DNA of 64,000 nucleotides from Sphaerothrix gracilis (GCF_030405905.1 NZ_JASATW010000011.1:62001-126000); one strand, 5' to 3'. Shown: positions 44,916 to 54,957, counted from the stretch's first letter. Notes: generated from the sequence alone by a model not told the origin. Translations and numbers: made by a program.

Positions 44916-45662
44916 CTAAAAATTTACTAGCCACTGGGCGATCGCATAAATGATAGGGGCTAGGACGAGAGCGGGCAGAAAAGAAGCCACCCGAATTTTG
45001 CCCACCTGGAGCAGGTTGAGTCCCAGTCCTAAAATCATAATTCCGCCCGCTCCCGTGGCCAAGGCAATTCCCGGATCGCTGGCCGGATCGCCAATCAGTT
45101 GGGACAGCGTGCTAGCTAATAACGAGACGCCCCCCTGAAATAGCAAAATGACTAAGGCCGAAAACCCCACGCCAATCCCGTAACTGCCGGTCAGAGCGAT
45201 CGCGGCGAGGCCGTCCATTGCCGCCTTCAGCGTCAGCAGGGTGTCATCACCGCTGAGGCCGTTATTAAGACTGCCAATCAGGGTTAGCGGCCCGACGCAA
45301 AACAGCAGGCTAGCGGCCACAAAGCCTTCAGTAAACTTGCCGCCGCCGCGAAACTGGCGCTTGAGGCGATCGCCTAAGGCTGTCAGCTTGGCCTCGATCG
45401 CCCACCATTCTCCCAGCAGTCCTCCCAGCACCAGTGCCAAAAGTCCTAAGATGATGCCGTCTATAGGGCCAGCATTGGCCTGGGCTAGACTAGCTGCCAT
45501 ACTGACGCCAATAAATAAGGTCAGCAGCCCTACCGCCTGGGTGATAATCGTCTGCATTGCCTGCGGCAGGCGATGGCGCAGCAGCAAACCGCAGCCAGTA
45601 CCCACCAGCACTGTGGCTACGTTGATCCAGGTACCACTGGTTTTGATCAAAAAATCAGGCAT
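44916..45662 (-). CDS. DUF554 family membrane protein
   Basis: A 248-residue protein with about seven hydrophobic helices. GTWINVATVLVGTGCGLLLR at the N terminus, CVGPLTLIGSLNNGL and the glycine-rich ends are typical of DUF554 (YdfK-like). Its transport role is unknown. It is divergent from the DUF362 gene by 78 bases. Confidence 0.8.
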   Translation of the reverse strand: MPDFLIKTSGTWINVATVLVGTGCGLLLRHRLPQAMQTIITQAVGLLTLFIGVSMAASLAQANAGPIDGIILGLLALVLGGLLGEWWAIEAKLTALGDRLKRQFRGGGKFTEGFVAASLLFCVGPLTLIGSLNNGLSGDDTLLTLKAAMDGLAAIALTGSYGIGVGFSALVILLFQGGVSLLASTLSQLIGDPASDPGIALATGAGGIMILGLGLNLLQVGKIRVASFLPALVLAPIIYAIAQWLVNF

Positions 45663-45740
45663 CAGCCGCGTCTCGCTTTTTCTCAGTCACTTCGTTACTC
45701 TAAGCAATAAACGCTCTTTTAGCTTCAGATTCAAATCGCC

Positions 45741-46706
45741 ATGACCTCTACCGTCAGTCTGCTACGGGCAACTACCTACGATCTTCCTCAGCTCCGCCAG
45801 TCGTTAGAGAGTCTGCTAGCGCCCCTAGGAGGCATGGCGGCTATTGTCAAACCGGGCGATCGCGTTCTGCTGAAGCCCAATCTGCTCACCGGCGCTAAGC
45901 CAACCCAGGAATGCGTCACCCGGCCCGAAATCGTCTACTGCGTGGCGCAGCTCGTCAAAGCAGCCGGGGGGGAGCCTTTTCTAGGGGACAGTCCGGCCTT
46001 TGGTAGCGCTAGGGGAGTAGCAGAAGCCAATGGTTATCTGCCGCTAATGACAGAGCTGGGTTTGCCAATCGTGGAGCTACACGGCAAGCGATACGAGACA
46101 GGTAGCGCTGAATTTAATCACTTGCTGCTGTCGCGAGAGACGATGGAGGCAGACGTAGTGATTAACTTGCCCAAGGCCAAATCACACGTCCAGCTCACCC
46201 TGACTCTGGGCGTTAAAAACCTGTTTGGCTGCGTTCCCGGCAAGATGAAAGCCTGGTGGCACATGGAAGCGGGTAAAGATCGCCAGCGTTTCGGCCAAAT
46301 GCTGGTAGAGACAGCTCGCACCATCAGTCCTGAGCTGACTATTCTCGACGGCATCATCGGCCACGAGGGCAATGGCCCCAGCGGCGGTGAACCTCGCCAG
46401 CTAGAGCTTTTGGCTGCCTCGACCGATGTGTTTGCCCTCGATCGCGCCATAGTTGAAATCCTTAGCATCAATCCGCAGCAGGTACCCACTCTAGTAGCGG
46501 CGCAGCGGCTAGGGTTGACAGCAAATCTCGGAGCGATCGCTTTTCCCCTACTGCAGCCAGCAGATCTAAAGATTACGGACTGGCAGCTACCGGAAAAGCT
46601 CGTCCCCATTGACTTTGGCCTGCCGAGAGTGGTGCGCTCCACCTTCAAACACTTCTATATTCGCTTTATCAAAGAGCCATTTGCTGCTTATGCAGGCCGT
46701 ACCTGA
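45741..46706 (+). CDS. DUF362 domain protein
   Basis: A 321-residue soluble protein. VLLKPNLLTGAKPTQECVT and PKAKSHVQLTLTLGVKNLFG are the DUF362 signatures, with a later LDGIIGHEGNGPSGGEPR. Some DUF362 proteins carry 4Fe-4S domains; none is visible here. The biochemical role is unknown. PPK2 follows 23 bases on and may be cotranscribed. Confidence 0.78.
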   Translation: MTSTVSLLRATTYDLPQLRQSLESLLAPLGGMAAIVKPGDRVLLKPNLLTGAKPTQECVTRPEIVYCVAQLVKAAGGEPFLGDSPAFGSARGVAEANGYLPLMTELGLPIVELHGKRYETGSAEFNHLLLSRETMEADVVINLPKAKSHVQLTLTLGVKNLFGCVPGKMKAWWHMEAGKDRQRFGQMLVETARTISPELTILDGIIGHEGNGPSGGEPRQLELLAASTDVFALDRAIVEILSINPQQVPTLVAAQRLGLTANLGAIAFPLLQPADLKITDWQLPEKLVPIDFGLPRVVRSTFKHFYIRFIKEPFAAYAGRT

Positions 46707-46729
46707 GCCAGTTGAATAACTGCAACGTT

Positions 46730-47560
46730 ATGTCTAAGAAAAAACAGCCGGACACCGATATCGCCTCCCAGACTGATAAACGCGATCGGCTGAGCCGAAA
46801 AGTCTACCAAAAAGAACTGGCCCGCCTGCAGGTAGAGCTGGTTAAACTGCAGGAATGGGTCAAGCATAAAGGTCTTAAAATTGTGGTCATTTTTGAAGGC
46901 CGTGATGCGGCTGGCAAAGGTGGCGTTATCAAGCGGATTGCTGACTGCCTGAATCCGCGCATCTGCCGCATCGCGGCTCTAGGTAAGCCCACTGAAAAAG
47001 AGCGGACTCAGTGGTACTTTCAGCGCTACGTGGCGCATTTGCCTGCGGCTGGAGAGATTGTACTGTTCGATCGCAGCTGGTACAACCGGGCCGGGGTTGA
47101 ACGGGTGATGGGCTTTTGCACCTATAACGAATACGTGGAGTTTTTGCGATCTTGCCCAGAGTTTGAACATATGCTGCAGCGCGCCGGCATCATTTTGATT
47201 AAATACTGGTTTTCAGTCAGCGATGCCGAACAAGAACGGCGATTTCAGGCCAGACTTGCCGATCCGACGAAGCGCTGGAAGCTGAGTCCGATGGACTTAG
47301 AGGCGCGGGCGCGCTGGGTGGAGTATTCCAAGGCCAAAGATGACATGTTTGCAGCCACAGACACCACGCGATCGCCCTGGTACGTGGTCGAAGCCGATGA
47401 TAAAAAGCGGGCGCGACTCAACTGTATTCGCCACTTGCTGAGCTGCATTGACTATGAAGATCTGACGCCTCAGCCTCTAGAGCTACCGCCACGCCAAAAG
47501 TCAATTGACTACCAGCGTCCTCCCATGACCACTCAAAATTTTATTCCAAATATGTACTAG
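46730..47560 (+). CDS. ppk2: polyphosphate kinase 2 (PPK2)
   Basis: A 276-residue protein from ATG 46730. The Walker A loop is EGRDAAGKGGVIKRI (about 54-68) and Walker B is LFDRSWYNRAGVERVMGF. PPK2 class I enzymes phosphorylate ADP or GDP using polyphosphate, linking polyphosphate stores to nucleotide pools. The short C-terminal tail (PPMTTQNFIPNMY) is variable. It is probably cotranscribed with the DUF362 gene. Confidence 0.88.
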   Translation: MSKKKQPDTDIASQTDKRDRLSRKVYQKELARLQVELVKLQEWVKHKGLKIVVIFEGRDAAGKGGVIKRIADCLNPRICRIAALGKPTEKERTQWYFQRYVAHLPAAGEIVLFDRSWYNRAGVERVMGFCTYNEYVEFLRSCPEFEHMLQRAGIILIKYWFSVSDAEQERRFQARLADPTKRWKLSPMDLEARARWVEYSKAKDDMFAATDTTRSPWYVVEADDKKRARLNCIRHLLSCIDYEDLTPQPLELPPRQKSIDYQRPPMTTQNFIPNMY

Positions 47561-47579
47561 CTGAATTAAGGCAAAGACA

Positions 47580-47828
47580 GCATCAAAACAGTTGAATCAG
47601 ACTTTTGAGCAGTGTGCCCCAGTCCCGGCCAGTGACGGCACGATTGCGGGCTATGTCGGTACCGCTGAAAATGCTACCGAGCGCCAGTGAGTAAAAGCTG
47701 AGCGCGATCGCCTGCTAGTTAGCGAGCAGGCGATGCGTCAGCAGGTCGAAACCGCCAATCAGATGAAAAATCTCTGCTTGACGTTGGTTTCTCATAAGCT
47801 GAAAGATCCAACCGCATACGCGCTTTAA
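47580..47828 (+). pseudogene. fragment of a PAS/PAC-histidine kinase
   Basis: One frame, broken by a single TGA at 47688-47690, encodes a PAC-domain tail (SDGTIAGYVGTAENATERQ) followed by a degenerate HisKA start: ERDRLLVSEQAMRQQ and then MKNLCLTLVSHKLKDP. The phosphoacceptor box of a working kinase would read like SHELRTP, so the His is retained but the context has decayed. No kinase core follows. The fragment overlaps the end of map by a few bases and is a relic. Confidence 0.7.
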
Positions 47829-48619
47829 GCCACTACCTTGGCCGGAGCTAGAGTTAGCACTTCTACCCCATCATCAGTCACCACAATCGTATGTTCAAAC
47901 TGGGCTGACAGCTTGCGATCGCGGGTGAGGGCCGTCCACTTATCATCGAGCAGCTCAACCTCATAGCTGCCTTCATTAATCATCGGCTCAATGGTAAAGA
48001 CCATGCCTTTACGCAGCTTTTTGCCTTTGCCGCGAGTGCCATAGTGAGGAATTTGGGGGGCTGCATGAAAGATGCGGTGTACGCCATGTCCAACAAAGTC
48101 ACGCACCACGGAAAAGCCCTGGGCCTCAGCATATTCCTGAATGGCCGCGCCGATATCCCCAATTCGTGCCCCCGGTTTAACCACACGAATACCGCGCCAG
48201 AGACATTCTTCCGTCACTTCTACCAGCTTTCTGGCTAAAGGAGAGGGATCGCCGACCAAAAAAGTGCGCGAGGTATCGCCGTGAAAGCCTTCAACAATTG
48301 GCGTCACATCAATATTAATAATGTCGCCATCTTGGAGAATTTGCTTGGCATTGGGAATACCGTGGCAAACTACCTCATTGACGCTGGTGCAGATAGACTT
48401 GGGAAACGGCGTCTCTTCTGGGCCATAGCCGAGAGGAGCACTTCTATAGCCGCGTTTTTGCGTCCAGGCTTCTGCTGCGTCATTTAGCTCCAACGTACTG
48501 ACGCCGGGCTTTACCATCGGCTCCAAATAGTCCAGCAGGGCCGCCGCTGTTTGGCCCGCCTGACGCATCTTTTCAATTTCTCGTTTTGACAGCAGCGTGA
48601 TGACTTCCTGTTGATCCAC
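47825..48619 (-). CDS. map: type I methionine aminopeptidase
   Basis: A 264-residue MetAP with a GTG start at 48619. The metal ligands are visible: Asp in NIDVTPIVEGFHGDTSR (two Asp, about residues 98 and 109), His in GHGVHRIFH, and Glu in MVFTIEPMI and FEHTIVV. It removes initiator Met from nascent proteins; the short N terminus marks the bacterial type. It is a stand-alone gene. Confidence 0.92.
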   Translation of the reverse strand: MDQQEVITLLSKREIEKMRQAGQTAAALLDYLEPMVKPGVSTLELNDAAEAWTQKRGYRSAPLGYGPEETPFPKSICTSVNEVVCHGIPNAKQILQDGDIINIDVTPIVEGFHGDTSRTFLVGDPSPLARKLVEVTEECLWRGIRVVKPGARIGDIGAAIQEYAEAQGFSVVRDFVGHGVHRIFHAAPQIPHYGTRGKGKKLRKGMVFTIEPMINEGSYEVELLDDKWTALTRDRKLSAQFEHTIVVTDDGVEVLTLAPAKVVA

Positions 48620-48827
48620 GTTTTTCCAGCCTTAGGTAACTTCGCTTTGTCACCTGATCATCCGTCCGCTAGCTGTTGCAGAATAACCGATAGCAGGTAA
48701 CTATACCAGCATAACCAAGGATGAAAGCAGGCGCGACCTCAACTCGCATCTTGAAGCTTGACAAGATCTGAAAATTCGCTATGGTTGCGATTAAAAACGG
48801 CATTAGCGGCGATCGCGGTTGAACATT

Positions 48828-49223
48828 ATGGTAAAGCTCTGGCTCCTCTGTTTTGTCCTTATCTTTGCCCTAGCAGAAGGCTACCAGTGGGTGATGAATT
48901 TAGACGGGTTAGCTGAGCTAGAATTGCCGCTGGCGATCGCGGGCGGTATGCTGCTGGCGATCGCTTCTAACCGCGGCAGACGGCGTCCTGTCTCAGCCCC
49001 CGACACCAAACCAGCCCCGCCAGACTCGCTAGCGCCTACCTCACCAGACGCCATAGACTTTATTCCGGCCTGCTTAGACGCTCCCTCACCCCAGACCATT
49101 GCAACCGCCGACAGGCAGACGGCCCAGCCCTCTGCTCCCAAATCTATTTCTTTTGAAATTCAAAAGCCCCGGCGGCTCCAATGGCAAACCTTCAAGCAGC
49201 CACCGCAGCCGCACCGCCGCTAG
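48828..49223 (+). CDS. small membrane protein with Pro-rich tail
   Basis: A 131-residue protein from ATG 48828. One or two hydrophobic helices at residues 1-45 (KLWLLCFVLIFALAEGYQW, then LAIAGGMLLAIA) are followed by a basic segment and a Pro/Ser/Thr-rich hydrophilic tail ending PKSISFEIQKPRRLQWQ. It looks like a membrane-anchored protein with a disordered cytoplasmic tail. Function unknown. Confidence 0.55.
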   Translation: MVKLWLLCFVLIFALAEGYQWVMNLDGLAELELPLAIAGGMLLAIASNRGRRRPVSAPDTKPAPPDSLAPTSPDAIDFIPACLDAPSPQTIATADRQTAQPSAPKSISFEIQKPRRLQWQTFKQPPQPHRR

Positions 49224-49485
49224 GCAGAGCACGGCGTAAATGCGCAGGGCTTCACATTAGCGCTATTTAGACGGGTGAAAACCAGCAGCCCCGCCTCTAC
49301 TTAGTATCTATTAATACCGTTGACTGACCGATAAGCCCGTAATTTCTGCTAGGACAGCCATTGTTACAGGTAAAATTCTGTAGTTCTACTGACAGGAGGT
49401 TGATTTCAAATTAGAGATACTAAAAGCCAGCGGCTGTTCCTAGTTGGCGGCCTCTACAGTTTTTAATCTCAGGGTGCTTACGGAT

Positions 49486-50502
49486 ATGATTGCTATCTCA
49501 GATCGGGCCAGCTCGCCGCCTGCGATCGCGCTGCAGCCTAGCGGCGATCGCCCACCTCTACAATTTCAGCACTCCAGTGAAACCGCCGAGATTTTCGAGC
49601 TGGCGGCTGGCGCATCAGAGTCACTTTCAGAGTCAGCTATTGTAGCTTCTGAGCTGAGTCCTTATCAGCAGTGGTACAACCGGGGGGTGCAGTTGGGGCA
49701 GGCCGGTCAGCCAGCAGCGGCGATCGCCAGCTACCGCAAATCTTTGAGCCTTAACCCGGTCTATGTCAAAGCCTGGTACAACCAGGGAAATCAGCTAGCA
49801 CGGCTGGGGCTATATAGAATGGCGCTCTGCAGCTATGCCAAAGCGCTCCAACTTAATCCCAACCTGTTTGTGGCCTGGTACAGTCGCGGACGCCTGCACT
49901 GCAAGCTAGGCGAGCAGCAGCAGGGCGTAGATGATTACAAGCGAGCTTTAGTCTTGCAGCCCAACTTTTATCCCGCTTGGCACCACCAGGGAGAAGCCTT
50001 AATGCAGCTCGGCCAGTACGAGGCGGCTATTACCAGTTTTGCTCAAGTCCTGGTGCTGCAGCCTGATCTTCATCAGGTTTGGCATTGCCGGGGCAGGGCG
50101 TTATACAAGTTAGGACGCTACCAGGACGCCCAGGCCAGCTACGAACGGGCTTTGGAGATTCAACCCGACTTAGCCGAGGTTTGGCACGGTCACGGCAATA
50201 CTCTAGTGCGGCAAGGTCAGTCGCAACAGGCGATCGCCAGCTACGACACGGCAATTGCGCTGCAGCCAGATTATGCCAGCGCCTGGTACAGCCGGGGCAA
50301 AGCCCTCGCCTATTTAGGTCAATATCCGGCAGCGATCGCCAGCTATGACCGGGTACTGAAACTGCAGCCAGATTTTCCCAACGCCCAGCACTGCCGCCAG
50401 CTAGCCCTCTGTCATCTGATGCCGCATATGGTTTTGCAGCACCGCTGGCTGCTATGCCAGTTTAAGCGGGTTCAGGAAAAAATTGCGGCGGCTAGCGGTT
50501 AG
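49486..50502 (+). CDS. tetratricopeptide-repeat protein, cytosolic
   Basis: A 338-residue protein from ATG 49486 (TTG 49444 is possible; AGGAGG at 49392 is too far away to decide). After a variable 70-residue start it has about seven TPR units of 34 residues with a recurrent pattern like AWYNQGNQLARLGLYRMAL. No signal peptide is visible, so it is probably cytosolic. A scaffold role is typical of the family. Confidence 0.75.
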   Translation: MIAISDRASSPPAIALQPSGDRPPLQFQHSSETAEIFELAAGASESLSESAIVASELSPYQQWYNRGVQLGQAGQPAAAIASYRKSLSLNPVYVKAWYNQGNQLARLGLYRMALCSYAKALQLNPNLFVAWYSRGRLHCKLGEQQQGVDDYKRALVLQPNFYPAWHHQGEALMQLGQYEAAITSFAQVLVLQPDLHQVWHCRGRALYKLGRYQDAQASYERALEIQPDLAEVWHGHGNTLVRQGQSQQAIASYDTAIALQPDYASAWYSRGKALAYLGQYPAAIASYDRVLKLQPDFPNAQHCRQLALCHLMPHMVLQHRWLLCQFKRVQEKIAAASG

Positions 50503-50517
50503 ACCGTTTAGCTCAGA

Positions 50518-50832
50518 TTATGGGTTGGAACGAGTCGGCGACTTTTCGCCATACACCTCTTCGTCATACTGCCGCAAAGCGTCGTAATTGTAGGGATGAG
50601 GCGGATTAGGATAAGTGAGCTTTGACGCCGCCGTTTGCTTCTGCTGGGTTCGAGGGGACTGAGACGACGATGATTGCTCGGCGGATTCGGTTTTGTTTTG
50701 AGTGGGTTCAGATGGATGAGGACGCTCAGACTGAGCGATCGCAAGCGACGAAAAGCCAAAGCTGCACTGCACTAGCAGCAGCAAAGCGATCAAAAAGCGG
50801 GCGCATCTGTGCCAAAAGAGCTGCCAAACCAT
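50518..50832 (-). CDS. secreted Ser/Thr/Gln-rich small protein
   Basis: A 104-residue protein with a signal peptide (LIALLLLVQCSFGFSSLAIA, cleavage after about residue 33). A low-complexity Ser/Gln/Lys region (about 35-70) and a Pro/Tyr tail (NPPHPYNYDALRQYDEEV) follow. It is convergent with the TPR gene. No family recognised. Confidence 0.5.
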   Translation of the reverse strand: MVWQLFWHRCARFLIALLLLVQCSFGFSSLAIAQSERPHPSEPTQNKTESAEQSSSSQSPRTQQKQTAASKLTYPNPPHPYNYDALRQYDEEVYGEKSPTRSNP

Positions 50833-50919
50833 GAGCTGACTCCCTCCTTACGTGAGGCGAGCTAGATGGGTCCATTGTAGACAGACCCGCTCAGAACGAT
50901 CCCCGTTGCTTACAAAGGT

Positions 50920-51900
50920 TCAAGCAGGCGAATCCATGCCGTCAGTCCCCGCGCCGCAAACCAGAGCGCAAACCCTTTCTCCAGCCGCAGGCCGATATTG
51001 CCCGCTGAGCAGCGCCGCCACGGAAGCCGCGCCGCTCAGCTCTGCTGCCACCCCCATTTCAAACCAAAGCCAGCGCGCTGCCTGACGCATCTGCTCATCA
51101 CTCACCAGCACAATGTCATCGACGTGCTGCGAAACTAGCTTGAAGTTGATCTCTTCGGTTTTGCGCGGGGCCAGGGTGTTGGCAAGGGAGGTAATTGCGG
51201 CGAGTTCCGTTACCTGACCGCTCTGCACGCTAGCGCGGAGCGTGGGTGCCCCTACTGGCTCTACGCCGACGACTTTAATATTGGGCTTGAGCGCTTTGGC
51301 AGCCGTACTGACGCCGCTAATCAGACCGCCGCCGCCAATGGCCACAATGAGCGTATCAACTTCGGGAATAGCCTCTAGTACCTCCAGGCTAATGGTGCCC
51401 TGGCCTGCAATCACTTCGGGATCGGCAAAGGGATGAAAATAGGCAATCCCGTCTCGCTCAGCTAGGGCCAGCGCCGCCCGGTTAGCGTCATCCCAGACTG
51501 CCCCTTCAATCACAACCTCCGCGCCCCACTGCCGCAGGCGCTCAGCCTTAATCGGCGGCGTATTCTCCCCCAGATAAATCGTTGTTGGCACCCCGGCAAT
51601 CCAGCCAGCATAGGCCACCGCCAAACCGTGATTGCCGCCCGAAGCCGTAACAATTCCCCGCTTGATTTTGGCTTCCGGCAGCGATCGCAGCTTGTTCAGC
51701 GCTCCCCTAGCCTTAAAGGCTCCCGTCACCTGCAGGCATTCCAGCTTCAGAAAAAGCTGATCTACCGCTGGAATGGGCTGCTTGATGGCGATCGCCTGCA
51801 CCACTGGCGTTTGCCGGATGTAGGGAGCAATCCGCGATCGCGCCGCTTGAATAGAGTCTAGAGTGACAAGCTGAGTCGGATGAGCAGTAATTTGGGTCAC
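50920..51900 (-). CDS. PLP-dependent threonine/serine dehydratase family protein
   Basis: A fold-type II PLP enzyme, 326 residues from GTG 51900; a TTG at 51978 would add 26 poorly conserved residues. The Schiff-base Lys lies in VTGAFKARGALN. SGGNHGLAVAYAG is the substrate/phosphate loop, and GGGGLISGVSTAAK binds PLP phosphate. Members deaminate threonine or serine; hydroxyectoine-type relatives exist. It lies downstream of pyrG on the same strand. Confidence 0.75.
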   Translation of the reverse strand: MTQITAHPTQLVTLDSIQAARSRIAPYIRQTPVVQAIAIKQPIPAVDQLFLKLECLQVTGAFKARGALNKLRSLPEAKIKRGIVTASGGNHGLAVAYAGWIAGVPTTIYLGENTPPIKAERLRQWGAEVVIEGAVWDDANRAALALAERDGIAYFHPFADPEVIAGQGTISLEVLEAIPEVDTLIVAIGGGGLISGVSTAAKALKPNIKVVGVEPVGAPTLRASVQSGQVTELAAITSLANTLAPRKTEEINFKLVSQHVDDIVLVSDEQMRQAARWLWFEMGVAAELSGAASVAALLSGQYRPAAGERVCALVCGAGTDGMDSPA

Positions 51901-51993
51901 GACGGCGAGGGGGAGGGGAAAAATGAGTTCTTTATTTGAGATAGCGCTGAAAGCAGTATTGTCTCTGGGAGCGGGCAAAGTGTAAAGTCAACC

Positions 51994-53631
51994 TCATCCC
52001 TCCACCGACAGCGGCTCGCGTCCCATCTGGCCCTGTCGCAGCTGCAGCACTGACTTGATGAAGCCAACAAACAGGGGATGCGGCGAGCTAGGACGGGACT
52101 GGAATTCAGGATGAAACTGACTGGCAAGGAAGAAGGGATGATCCCGCAGCTCAATAATTTCCACTAGGCGACCATCGGGAGAGGCTCCGCTGACAACATA
52201 GCCCGTCTCGGAGAACAGGTTGCGATAGGCGTTGTTGAACTCATAGCGGTGACGGTGGCGCTCGTAAACCACTTCTTTCTGGTAGAGGTGGCTGGCGATC
52301 GTATCGGGCTGTAGCCTACAGGGATAAAGACCCAGACGCATGGTACCGCCTAAATCCACTACGTCCTGCTGTTCTGGCAGCAGGCTGATCACCGGATTAG
52401 GCGTGTTGGGATCGATTTCGGAACTGCTGGCCTGCTCTAGGTGAGCTACATTTCGGGCCCATTCGACAACGGCGCACTGCATCCCCAAGCACAGTCCCAA
52501 AAAGGGAATCTGCCGCTCCCGCACGTAGCGAATCGTCTGCACCTTGCCATCGACGCCACGGGTACCAAAGCCTCCCGGCACCACCACGCCACTAACGCCT
52601 TTGAGATAGGCTTCTGGGCCGTTAATTTCAATATCTTCTGAGCTAATCCAGCGGACATTGAGGTCGGCATCAGCGGCGATCGCGGCATGACGCAGCGCTT
52701 CAATCACCGACAAATAGGCATCATTGAGGCTGACGTACTTACCGACAATCGCCACTTCAATCTGCTGGCTGGAGCGATACAGGCCCTCAACCAGGTTTTG
52801 CCAATGGGCCAAATCAGGCTGACGCTGCTCTAAATCTAGAATCTCTAGTGCCTGATGGGCCAAGCCCTCTTTTTCCATAATCAGCGGCACCTCATAGATG
52901 CTGTTGGCATCGCGGGCCGGGATTACCCGCTCCACGGGTACGTCGCAAAATTCTGAAATTTTCTCTTTAATATGGGCCGCAATGGGTTTTTCACTGCGAC
53001 AGACCAAAATATCTGGCTGAATCCCAATCGATCGCAGTTCTTTAACCGAGTGCTGAGTAGGCTTGGTTTTCACTTCCCCGGCAGAGGGAATCCAGGGGAC
53101 CAGGGTTACGTGCATGTAGAGCACATCACGGCGACCGACATCTTTGCGGAACTGGCGAATCGCCTCTAGAAACGGCAGGGACTCAATATCTCCCACGGTG
53201 CCGCCAATTTCAGTTAGCACCACATCCGGGCTGGTATTTCGGGCCACCCGATGAATGCGCTGTTTAATCTCATTGGTAATATGGGGAATCACCTGTACGG
53301 TGCCTCCCTGGTAGTCCCCTCGGCGCTCCTTATTGATAACGGCCTGATAAATTGATCCTGTGGTGACGCTGTTGAGCCGTGACATCGCTGTGTCAGTAAA
53401 GCGCTCGTAGTGACCCAAATCCAGGTCAGTCTCAGCCCCGTCTTCAGTTACAAACACTTCACCGTGCTGAAACGGACTCATCGTCCCCGGATCCACATTG
53501 ATATAAGGATCAAGTTTCAGAATCGAAACCGAATAGCCCCGCGACTTCAGCAGTCGCCCTAAACTAGCCGCAATGATCCCTTTACCAATGCTCGAAACAA
53601 CCCCACCCGTGACAAATACAAACTTAGTCAT
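51994..53631 (-). CDS. pyrG: CTP synthase (PyrG)
   Basis: A 545-residue protein read from ATG 53631 (KFVFVTGGVVSSIGKGI at the N terminus). The synthetase domain (1-270) includes DPYINVDPGTMSPFQHGEVF. The glutaminase domain has the nucleophile in FLGLCLGMQCAVVE, and His/Glu in SQFHPEFQSRP. It makes CTP from UTP, ATP and glutamine. Open-frame codons upstream of 53631 are not conserved. Confidence 0.95.
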   Translation of the reverse strand: MTKFVFVTGGVVSSIGKGIIAASLGRLLKSRGYSVSILKLDPYINVDPGTMSPFQHGEVFVTEDGAETDLDLGHYERFTDTAMSRLNSVTTGSIYQAVINKERRGDYQGGTVQVIPHITNEIKQRIHRVARNTSPDVVLTEIGGTVGDIESLPFLEAIRQFRKDVGRRDVLYMHVTLVPWIPSAGEVKTKPTQHSVKELRSIGIQPDILVCRSEKPIAAHIKEKISEFCDVPVERVIPARDANSIYEVPLIMEKEGLAHQALEILDLEQRQPDLAHWQNLVEGLYRSSQQIEVAIVGKYVSLNDAYLSVIEALRHAAIAADADLNVRWISSEDIEINGPEAYLKGVSGVVVPGGFGTRGVDGKVQTIRYVRERQIPFLGLCLGMQCAVVEWARNVAHLEQASSSEIDPNTPNPVISLLPEQQDVVDLGGTMRLGLYPCRLQPDTIASHLYQKEVVYERHRHRYEFNNAYRNLFSETGYVVSGASPDGRLVEIIELRDHPFFLASQFHPEFQSRPSSPHPLFVGFIKSVLQLRQGQMGREPLSVEG

Positions 53632-53841
53632 AAATCGCCCGACTTCACCCAGACCAGAGCAGCAACCCGTTAATTGTGCCATAGTCGTTCGGGAGTGTGG
53701 ACAGTTCATCTTGGCCTAGCGGATCTCTATCGATAGCAAGATGGGGAAGCGCTGTAACGGATTGTTAACATTGCCAGGATTGTGCCTGTCTGAGCTTTTA
53801 GACCCAGGCTCAAGGCAGCACTTGCAAACAGGAGGTTTTGA

Positions 53842-54957
53842 ATGCTCAATGACTTTTTGCAGACAGAACTCATCAGCAATCGGGTTTCTGACTATTTACT
53901 AGCGATCGCTATTTTGCTGGGCGGCATTCTCGTCATCAACCTGGTCAAGGCGCTAGTTCTCAACCGCCTGAAGCGCTGGTCCCGCCATACCACCACTGAC
54001 CTAGACGATCGCTTAGTCAGCCTGATTGAGCGCCCCGTCATGCGGCTGTGTTACGTCGGCACTTTCTACGTCAGCATTCACAACCTGACGCTCCATCCGA
54101 TTTTGGCGCAGACAATCGAGGTCGTTTGCGTCATTCTGGCGACTATTTTGGGCATTCAGCTCATGGGGTCGCTGGTAGAATATGCCGTCCGCATTTACTG
54201 GATTACTAAAAACCGCGACACGGCCCTAGAGCAAACCCTCAATGCTTTGGTGCCCGCCATTAAGGTGATTGTTTGGGCGGTGGGCATTGTCTTCTTGCTG
54301 GACAATCTCGGCTTTGATATTTCAGCCGTGGTGGCGGGCTTAGGAATTGGCGGTGTGGCGATCGCCTTAGCTTCCCAAGGCGTGTTGCAGGACTTGTTTA
54401 GCTATTTCTCGATTCTGTTCGATCGGCCTTTGGAACTAGGCGACTTTATCATCGTGGGTGATATGGTCGGCACCGTTGAGCAAATTGGCATCAAAACGAC
54501 GCGGCTGCGCAGTCTCGGCGGCGAACAGCTTATCATTGCCAACACGGATCTAACAGGTTCGCGCATTCAGAATTTTAAGCGCATGGCCCGCCGCCGAATT
54601 GTGTTTCAGCTAGGCGTCACCTACGAAACCGGACTCGATCGGCTCAAAGATATTCCCGAAATCATTCAGGACATCATCCACAGAACGGTAGATGTCACCT
54701 TTGACCGAGCGCATTTCAGCAACTACGGCGACTCCAGCCTGGACTTTGAAGTGGTCTATTTTGTGGAAAGCAGCGACTACAACGTCTACATGGACGCCCA
54801 GCAGCAGATTTATTTGGCGATCAAGGCAGCCTTTGCTGAACGAGGGATTGACTTTGCCTATCCGACTCAGCTGCTCTACCTCAACGGCCTCAGCCGGCAG
54901 GACTCAACCTCGACCCACAGCAACGGCCATACGCCAGTTCACGCCGCAGAGTCGTAA
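53842..54957 (+). CDS. mechanosensitive channel of small conductance (MscS family)
   Basis: A 371-residue membrane protein; AGGAGG precedes ATG 53842. Four or so hydrophobic helices precede the pore helix region VVAGLGIGGVAIALASQGVLQ and FDRPLELGDFIIVGD, which starts the beta domain. The C terminus is a cytoplasmic cage. It probably relieves hypo-osmotic stress. The amidase gene follows by 45 bases. Confidence 0.85.
   Translation: MLNDFLQTELISNRVSDYLLAIAILLGGILVINLVKALVLNRLKRWSRHTTTDLDDRLVSLIERPVMRLCYVGTFYVSIHNLTLHPILAQTIEVVCVILATILGIQLMGSLVEYAVRIYWITKNRDTALEQTLNALVPAIKVIVWAVGIVFLLDNLGFDISAVVAGLGIGGVAIALASQGVLQDLFSYFSILFDRPLELGDFIIVGDMVGTVEQIGIKTTRLRSLGGEQLIIANTDLTGSRIQNFKRMARRRIVFQLGVTYETGLDRLKDIPEIIQDIIHRTVDVTFDRAHFSNYGDSSLDFEVVYFVESSDYNVYMDAQQQIYLAIKAAFAERGIDFAYPTQLLYLNGLSRQDSTSTHSNGHTPVHAAES

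Noticed and set aside
49677..50400. Regular 102-base periodicity that could be mistaken for a repeat array or CRISPR
   Set aside because: It is the codon echo of 34-residue TPR units; units differ in sequence and no spacers of equal length exist.
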